NCBI GenBank assembly: GCA_025464795.1
Contig: JAODNB010000400.1
Span: 1 to 5,935, forward strand
Reading direction: 5' to 3'
DNA length: 5,935 nt
Source: Frankiales bacterium
Lineage (GTDB): Bacteria; Actinomycetota; Actinomycetes; Mycobacteriales; SCTD01
Below the pieces are notes generated by a model. It was given only the letters and a program-made list of their open reading frames with translations, made no database searches and had not been told where the DNA came from. How positions within the stretch are numbered: the first letter of the stretch is position 1; every line of letters begins with the position of its first letter. A program made the translations under genes and the position numbers. Shown piece after piece: positions 3,823 to 5,935 of the stretch.

Positions 3823-5935
3823 ATGCGTGCTCTCCTCGCCCTGACCGGGCTGCTGCTCGCCGTGGCCGTGGCGCCACCCGCGGCGGCTGTGACGGTGGAC
3901 GAGACGTACCTGGTCCCGGCGAACGGCAGCTTCGCGGTCGAGGGGCACGGCTGGGGGCACGGCCACGGCCTGTCGCAGACCGGCGCGCAGGGGGCTGCGA
4001 CGCAGGGCAAGACGGCCGACTTCATCACGAGCTTCTACTACCCGGGCACCACCCGGACGACGCTCGCGGCTGCAGCGATCCGGGTCCTCATCTCGGCCGA
4101 CAGCGGCGGGGACACGCAGGTCTACCCCGGCAACGGGCTGACGGTCACCGACCTTGCCACCGGCTCGGTCGCGACGCTGCCCGCGGGACCGACTCGGTGG
4201 CGCACCACCACCGACTCGGCAGGTCTGCACCTGCAGTCCTACAGCTCGGGATGGACCCCGTTCACCCTCAACGGCAAGACCACGTTCGCAGGCCCGATCC
4301 AGTTCGGCGGGGCCTCGACCGTGCGGCTCGCCTTCGCCGACGGCACCAGTCGCGACTACCGCGACTCGATGCGCTCGGTGCGCACCTCTGCGACGACCGT
4401 GCAGAGCATCAACGTGCTGTCGATGGAGAGCTACCTCGCGGGGGTCGTGCCTCGGGAGTCCTCCTCGTCGTGGAAGCCGGCGGCCCTCCAGGCGCAGGCG
4501 ATCGCGGCCAGGACCTACGCAGCCGAGAGCCGTTCGCGCTACGCGACCACGCGGGCGTACGACATCTGCGACACCACGCTGTGCCAGGTCTACGGAGGCC
4601 AGGCGCTCTACAGCGCGAGCGGTGCGAAGACGCCCCTCGAGGCGGCGTCGACGAGCGATGCGGTGACGCAGACGGCGAACGCCATCCGCACCTACCAGGG
4701 CAAGCCGATCTTCGCGCAGTTCTCCGCGTCCAACGGCGGCTGGTCGACGGACGGCGGCCAGCCGTACCTGCCTGCGCAGGAGGACCCGTACGACGGGGCC
4801 GTAGCCAGCACGATCCACTCGTGGACCGCGACCATCACGGCCGCTCAGCTGGAGGCGCGCTTCCCGGCGGTGGGGACCCTGAAGAGCGTCCACGTCACCG
4901 AGCGGGACGGCAACGGCGAGTGGGGTGGTCGGGTCAAGACGGTCGTGCTGCAGGGGACCTCGGGGTCGGTCACCACCACAGGGGCCGGGTTCTACAACGC
5001 CCACAGCTGGCCGGCGAGCAGCGACGGGCTGCGCAGCAGCTGGTGGCACATCAAGGCGGCCACCTCAGCGACCGTGGTCACCCAGTCAGCCGCACCCACG
5101 CTCGTGCAGTCGCCCGGTCAGAGCACCGGCACCCTGACCGTCACCATGAAGAACACCGGTTCGGTCAGCTGGCCGACGGACGACCTGCACCTGATCGTCG
5201 CCTCGCCTCCGGCGCAGGCGGACCCGCTCGTCGGGAACACGCGGACGCCGGGCCGCTACACCGGCTCCGCGACGGTGATCAACCCGGGGGAGACGGCCAC
5301 CTTCGCCTTCGCCCTCACGGGCGACGCCGTCCCACTGGGTCTCCAAGGCCGCTCCTACCGACTCGCGATCGGTGGCGGACAGCCCTTCGGGGACACGGTC
5401 TCGTGGCGGATCCCCGTCGTCGCCCCCGTCTTCACCGGCGCGGCCTCGCCGGCCACCTCGCTGGAGAGCCGGCCAGCGGGTGCTCCCGCCGACCAGCCCG
5501 ACGCCGTCCTGGCCGACGGCCGCACCGTCGTCGTCCCGACCGGCGGGAGCACGCGCCTGCGCCTCGCGGTGAAGAACACCGGCAACCTCAGCTGGACGCC
5601 GTCCACCGTGCTGATGGGCGCTTCCCGGCTCCGACCCTCCGAGCAGCAGCTCTCCTCCGGCGCCGGCTGGCCCTCGCCGGCCCGCCCGGCTGCCGTCTCG
5701 ACGACGACCGCGGCCGGAGCCACAGGCACGTTCGACCTGACGCTGTACGGGAACGGCCGACCCCTGGGGGTGACCCGCGAGAGGTACGAACCGGTGTGGG
5801 AGGGCGTGCACTGGATCGACGGCGCGCCGAGCAACCTCGTCGTCGTCCGGGTCGACCCGTCTATCCCGAAGCAGGCCACGCTCGAGAGCGCACCGAGCCC
5901 GCTGTCGCTCACCAACGGCCCGCCGTACACAGCCA
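3823..5935 (+). CDS. Secreted SpoIID/LytB-domain protein, peptidoglycan-active (3' end outside window)
   Basis: The frame is open from ATG 3823 to the window edge: 704 residues and no stop. The ATG is the only candidate, because the glycosyltransferase stop (3784-3786) is in the same frame and no other start codon lies between. Residues 1-22 are a signal peptide ending in PPAAA. The GHGWGHGHGLSQTGAQGAA motif (41-59) and a FYYPGT block (71-76) follow. The SpoIID core comes next: INVLSMESYLAGVVPRES (196-213), ALQAQAIAARTYA (221-233), YDICDTTLCQVYGG (246-259) and FSASNGG (300-306). Glu212 and Arg230, 18 apart, match the spacing of the catalytic Glu and conserved Arg of Bacillus SpoIID as I recall them. 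C249 and C254 could bind metal or pair. SpoIID is a lytic transglycosylase cleaving glycan strands stripped of stem peptides; LytB relatives modify wall hydrolases. The C-terminal part (from about 415) holds repeated Ig-like units. In the family's usual order the GHGxGMSQ block follows the catalytic block; here it precedes it. Wall remodelling outside the membrane is the likely role. Confidence 0.87.
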   Translation, partial: MRALLALTGLLLAVAVAPPAAAVTVDETYLVPANGSFAVEGHGWGHGHGLSQTGAQGAATQGKTADFITSFYYPGTTRTTLAAAAIRVLISADSGGDTQVYPGNGLTVTDLATGSVATLPAGPTRWRTTTDSAGLHLQSYSSGWTPFTLNGKTTFAGPIQFGGASTVRLAFADGTSRDYRDSMRSVRTSATTVQSINVLSMESYLAGVVPRESSSSWKPAALQAQAIAARTYAAESRSRYATTRAYDICDTTLCQVYGGQALYSASGAKTPLEAASTSDAVTQTANAIRTYQGKPIFAQFSASNGGWSTDGGQPYLPAQEDPYDGAVASTIHSWTATITAAQLEARFPAVGTLKSVHVTERDGNGEWGGRVKTVVLQGTSGSVTTTGAGFYNAHSWPASSDGLRSSWWHIKAATSATVVTQSAAPTLVQSPGQSTGTLTVTMKNTGSVSWPTDDLHLIVASPPAQADPLVGNTRTPGRYTGSATVINPGETATFAFALTGDAVPLGLQGRSYRLAIGGGQPFGDTVSWRIPVVAPVFTGAASPATSLESRPAGAPADQPDAVLADGRTVVVPTGGSTRLRLAVKNTGNLSWTPSTVLMGASRLRPSEQQLSSGAGWPSPARPAAVSTTTAAGATGTFDLTLYGNGRPLGVTRERYEPVWEGVHWIDGAPSNLVVVRVDPSIPKQATLESAPSPLSLTNGPPYTA
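5134..5856 (+). repeat. Two Ig-like protein repeat units in the SpoIID protein C-terminus
   Basis: Two diverged copies occur at residues about 438-535 and 579-678. Anchors are KNTGSVSW (443-450) against KNTGNLSW (584-591), then TFAFALTG...PLG (493-506) against TFDLTLYG...PLG (636-649), giving a period of 141-143 residues. The beta-rich pattern with an NTGxxxW start resembles NBR1/CARDB-type Ig domains, probably for carbohydrate or wall attachment or as a spacer; this is inference. The copies differ much at DNA level, so this is an old duplication. Confidence 0.65.

Noticed and set aside
1156..5049. A 1297-codon open frame on the minus strand covering the propeller, glycosyltransferase and most of the SpoIID gene.
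   Set aside because: Its codons are in exact register with the three + strand genes, which all share one frame. Minus-strand stops there require TTA, CTA or TCA codons on the + strand, and GC-rich genes avoid these, so the frame stays open by composition. The product is Arg/Val/Gly/Asp-rich with no recognisable domain, while the + strand products are clear family members.

Overview
The window is GC-rich DNA with strongly G/C-biased third codon positions, most likely from an actinobacterium. The protein families support this: a mycelial/nocardioform-type SpoIID/LytB secreted protein, GDP-mannose dehydratases of actinobacterial style, and what looks like a leaderless gene start. No genus can be named from the sequence alone. 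All genes lie on the + strand. I see no tRNA, rRNA, CRISPR array, insertion sequence or phage-like gene.

Layout: (1) 1-138 is the C-terminal tail of a canonical GDP-mannose 4,6-dehydratase (gmd), cut by the window edge. (2) 140-1105 is a second, divergent GMD-family short-chain dehydratase, one base after the gmd stop, so probably co-translated. (3) 1106-1305 is a non-coding stretch with a small GC-rich hairpin, a short direct repeat and the ribosome binding site of the next gene. (4) 1306-2751 encodes a secreted protein of 481 residues built of LVIVD-type beta-propeller repeats. (5) 2770-3786 encodes a family 2 glycosyltransferase with two C-terminal membrane segments; a TANNNT box six bases before its ATG suggests a leaderless mRNA. 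(6) 3823 to the window end encodes the first 704 residues of a secreted SpoIID/LytB-domain protein with repeated Ig-like C-terminal units; it continues past the right edge.

Taken together, the region looks like a cell-envelope locus. GDP-mannose is converted to a GDP-6-deoxyhexose by the dehydratase pair, a membrane-tethered GT2 transfers a sugar (possibly to a lipid carrier), and two exported proteins act outside the membrane, one of them a probable peptidoglycan-remodelling enzyme. That pathway link is an inference from neighbourhood. The two points most worth a second look are the GMD paralogue that has lost the usual NADP/tetramer loop and the secreted propeller in which four blades place a histidine at the same position.
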